64,000 nt of DNA, taken from NCBI RefSeq assembly GCF_964204645.1, contig NC_134026.1, forward strand, positions 6,200,001 to 6,264,000, read 5' to 3'. The stretch is from Tubulanus polymorphus. Its lineage: Eukaryota; Nemertea; Palaeonemertea; Tubulaniformes; Tubulanidae. A model generated the notes under the pieces. The model was given only the letters and a program-made list of their open reading frames with translations, did no database searches and had not been told where the DNA came from. This document shows, one piece after another, positions 61,094 to 64,000 of this stretch. The position numbers were made by a program, and so were the translations under genes. Numbering within the stretch: position 1 is the stretch's first letter; each line of letters starts with the position of its first letter.

Positions 61094-64000
61094 GATGCAG
61101 CGGAGGGTTTTATACGTGTTGAGTATATCGATCGGACGGTGATTTTTGCGAAGGGTCGATGCTATGCGCTAGACTTTGTGAATAGTTTTGCTCTTTTTGG
61201 CAACAATCCTGATGTAAATAGCAAAAATGACGAGTTAAATAATGAAATAAGCGAGTCTGTTGTAAATAATGGAAGAATAGAGTTTGATGTATATAATGAA
61301 AGGTGCAGTTTTGATGTAAATAACGAAAGAAGAGAGTTTGATGTAAATAATGAAATGAGCAGTTTTGATGTATATGATGGAGTAAATAAAAATGTTGTCC
61401 CTGTTGTAAATATAAAAAAAACTAATTTGGATACTGATAACCTTAATTTTAATGAAGACAATGAAGTAGGCGTAGGTGATGAACAGTCGATTAAAGATAT
61501 TAAATTTGTAAGTCTCAATATTTGCGGTATTAATAGTAAACTCGGTGTCCCTGAATTTGATGATTTTATTAGTAGCTATGATTTTGTATGTTTAACTGAA
61601 ACCCACCTCGACGATGTCGATGGAAATCTAACCAATGATTTACCCGGTTCGTATGTGTCACATTTTAAAAACAGGAAAATAATTTCGAAAAGGAGTTCAG
61701 GTGGAATCGGTATAATTTATAAGAGTTGTTTAGATAGTAAGATTGAACCATTATCAACTGATTGCCCTTTTGTATCCTGGTACTGCTTAGATAAAAGTTT
61801 GTTTAACTTCGACAAAAATGTACTCTTAGGTGTAGTTTATATTCCCCCTGAAACAAGTAAATATTATTCGAATAGAGCAATTAATGAAATAGAGTTAGAA
61901 TTATTACAGCTAAAGATTGAAAATGATTTTAATGTACTAATTACGGGTGACTTTAATGCTCACACTTCGTGTATACCAGATTTTATAGAGCCTGATAATC
62001 AGATAATAGACGATAATTTACACCCCACTGTTGATTCACAGCTTTTATTTAGCTTAGACATTCCGACTGTAAGAAATAATCAGGACAAAAGAACGAATAA
62101 CACAGGCTATCAGTTAATTGATTTCTGTAAGAATCATTCATTAATTATACTCAATGGCAGATGTGGCGGGGACCAGTCTGGTGATTATACTTTTAAGGGA
62201 ACTAGTGTTATTGATTACTTTGTATGCGATATTGACCTGTTTGAATATGTTTGCGACTTTCAGATAATGCCTTTTGAACCGCTATTGTCTGATGGACATA
62301 ACTCTCTTAGGCTTTGTTTAAGCAGAAATTCTAGGGACACTATTATTGCTGATAATGCTAACAATGAGCAGGTAAATGGAAAGCCATCAATTAGATGGGA
62401 CAATAGTAGATCAGATCAGTTTTTCGCGACAGTAGAATCAAGATTATATGACATTGGCCTCAATGATTCACTTATGGATGGATTGCAGGACCCAGGTAGT
62501 CAGTCTCTAAACAAAGTAAACGAACTCACTGATAGATTTGTATCTTCCCTGGTGTTAAGTGCCGAAGAATGTAACTTGGTGCTCAATAGGAAAAATAGAA
62601 GACGTAGAAGCCCGGTTCATAACAAGTGGTTCAATCGTAGCTGTAGGGATGCGCGTAAAGATTATAATTATAATAAAAACAGATATAGAGGCTGCCCCAC
62701 CCCTTCTAACTTTGATGCTTTCAAGAACTCGTCAAAGAAATATAAAAAAATCATCCGGGAAAGTAAGAGAAAACAGAAGGAAACTTTTATTAAAGAACTA
62801 CGAGATTGTGAAGTCAATAACCCGAAAAAGTATTGGGCTATGCTTAATTCTGCAACTTATGCAAAAACTAAGGACGCTAATATTGATATTGATATTTTTC
62901 TTGAACACTTTATGCAATTAAATGACTTAAATGGTGTAAACGAAGGGAACGATAATATTGAACAACAGAATGATGATCCTCATGTATATGACAACCATAT
63001 TTTAAACTGCGACATAACAGCCGATGAAGTAATGAAAGCTATCTCATTGCTTAAGAACAATAAGGCACCTGGTATAGATGGAATCATTAATGAGTTATTA
63101 AAATTTAGTCGGTATCCGTGCTTAGTTAATATATTACGAAACCTGTTTAATTTAGTTCTTAAGACTGGACATGTTCCGGAGACGTGGTCTATAGGGATAA
63201 TTAAACCTGTTTTTAAAAAGAAAGGCGATCCCACTAATCCTGATAATTATAGAGGTATAACACTAGTTAGCTGTCTTGGTAAATTATTCACAAGTATCCT
63301 TAACCAAAGGCTGTCAACTTTTCTCGATTCAAACAATATAATTAGTGAAGCACAGGCCGGATTTAGACCAAAATATTCTACTACTGACCATATTTACGCG
63401 TTGAAAACAATCGTCGAATTGTACTTATGTCAAGGAAGAAGACTTTTTTGCGCCTTTGTAGATTTTAAGAAGGCTTTCGACTCGGTTTGCCGGGTTACAT
63501 TATGGAGAAAATTGATAGAGAGTAGCATTACGGGGAATTTTTTGAACGTAGTTAAAAATATCTATAATTCGGTGAAATCATGTGTTCAATTTAACGGAAA
63601 CACATCACAGTATTTTGCTGCTGATAGAGGTTTAAGACAAGGTGAAAATTTATCACCTATCCTATTTTCCTTATTCTTAAACGATATTGAAGACTTTTTT
63701 GCTACGCGCGGTAAACCAACTTTGTCGTATATTGAAAAGCTTAATGTGAATTGTGACCCAGAACTAGGGACTTTACTTAACTTATTCATTATCCTTTATG
63801 CGGATGACACAGTCATTCTTGCTGAAGATGAGGAATCTCTCCAGTCACATTTGGATACATTATTTGAATATTGCGCCGACAACGGCCTCACGGTGAATGT
63901 TGATAAAACTAAAATATTAGTCTTCGCTCGAAGTAAAAGTAGGATTAAGCGTATTTCAAAATTCATGTTCGGTAATCAGGAGTTAGAGTTAGTTGAGGAT
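61094..64000 (+). CDS. LINE ORF2: endonuclease and reverse transcriptase (3' truncated by window)
   Basis: The frame is open from directly after the ORF1 amber codon to the window end (969 codons). The first in-frame ATG is at 61355. After a linker (61094-61500) with four ten-residue repeats, an APE-type endonuclease shows SLNICGINSK, CLTETHLDD, VYIPPE, LITGDFNAHT, GTSVIDYFVCD and SDGHNSLRL (about 61505-62340). The reverse transcriptase follows with KAPGIDGI, PDNYRGITLVSCLGKL, AGFRPKYSTTDH, FVDFKKAFDSV, GLRQGENLSPILFSLFLND and the catalytic YADD at about 63798-63809. All catalytic motifs are intact. It lacked a listed frame only because it runs off the edge. Confidence 0.9.
61274..61380 (+). 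repeat. Ten-residue tandem repeat in LINE linker
   Basis: Four units of about 30 bp translate as EFDVYNERCS, FDVNNERRE, FDVNNEMSS and FDVYDG. They fall between ORF1 and the endonuclease, before and around the first possible ORF2 ATG at 61355. Confidence 0.8.

Larger units (their letters stand above)
60260..64000 (+). mobile_element. LINE (non-LTR) retrotransposon, 3' end beyond window
   Basis: An L1-type ORF1 followed by an endonuclease/reverse-transcriptase ORF2 marks an autonomous non-LTR retrotransposon. Apart from the amber codon between the ORFs, no stop or frameshift was seen over 3.7 kb, so the copy is young or under selection. The 5' boundary was not found. The clade (L1-like, Tx1, or I/jockey superfamily) is left open. 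Confidence 0.92.

Noticed and set aside
61162..61518. 118-aa minus-strand ORF rich in Ser/Leu/Thr
   Set aside because: It is the shadow of the AT-rich repeat linker of LINE ORF2 on the other strand.

Overview
This is nuclear DNA from an invertebrate animal. It is intron-rich and AT-rich, with spliceosomal GT-AG introns and metazoan-type genes for DNA repair, endocytosis, the secretory pathway, motile cilia and MAP-kinase control. It also carries many short inverted-repeat elements, tRNA-derived SINE-like sequences and a LINE. A spiralian (mollusc, annelid or similar) fits the gene structures and repeat style, but the species cannot be read from the sequence.

Layout. (1) 528-6460, minus: FANCI, the 5' part of the gene only; it runs off the left edge. 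(2) 7275-9808, plus: RAD51D, complete in 8 exons and head-to-head with FANCI across about 0.8 kb. (3) 10162-22249, plus: a complete 32-exon HIP1/HIP1R-family gene of 1081 codons. (4) 24832-26964, minus: a C2H2 zinc-finger gene with six fingers and an unlocated start exon. (5) 29172-29546, minus: an intronless 124-residue ORF of unknown function. (6) 30268-34629, plus: ERGIC1, exons 2 to last. (7) 35887-42685, minus: SPEF1/CLAMP, convergent with ERGIC1, carrying three interchangeable versions of its second exon. (8) 44415-50713, minus: HSPA9 (mitochondrial Hsp70, mortalin). (9) 52865-58866, plus: a MAP-kinase phosphatase (rhodanese-like domain plus dual-specificity phosphatase), divergent from HSPA9. 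(10) 60260-64000, plus: a LINE retrotransposon with ORF1 and ORF2 in one frame, separated by a single amber codon, running off the right edge.

Functional links. FANCI and RAD51D both act in interstrand-crosslink repair and homologous recombination and are divergently placed. The other neighbours show no obvious pathway link. Introns and intergenic spaces hold at least six families of short dispersed elements, most with terminal inverted repeats, plus several minisatellites.

The most unusual features are the SPEF1 exon-2 array (two seemingly identical 369-bp tandem copies plus a diverged third exon, each 112 nt and in the same phase), the in-frame amber LINE with a ten-residue repeat linker, a perfect inverted-repeat element abutting a FANCI 5' splice site, and a SINE-like tRNA element nested inside a MITE. 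All gene names rest on recognition of protein families by eye; exon ends are read from GT/AG and phase, and some HSPA9 and FANCI ends may be off by a base or two.
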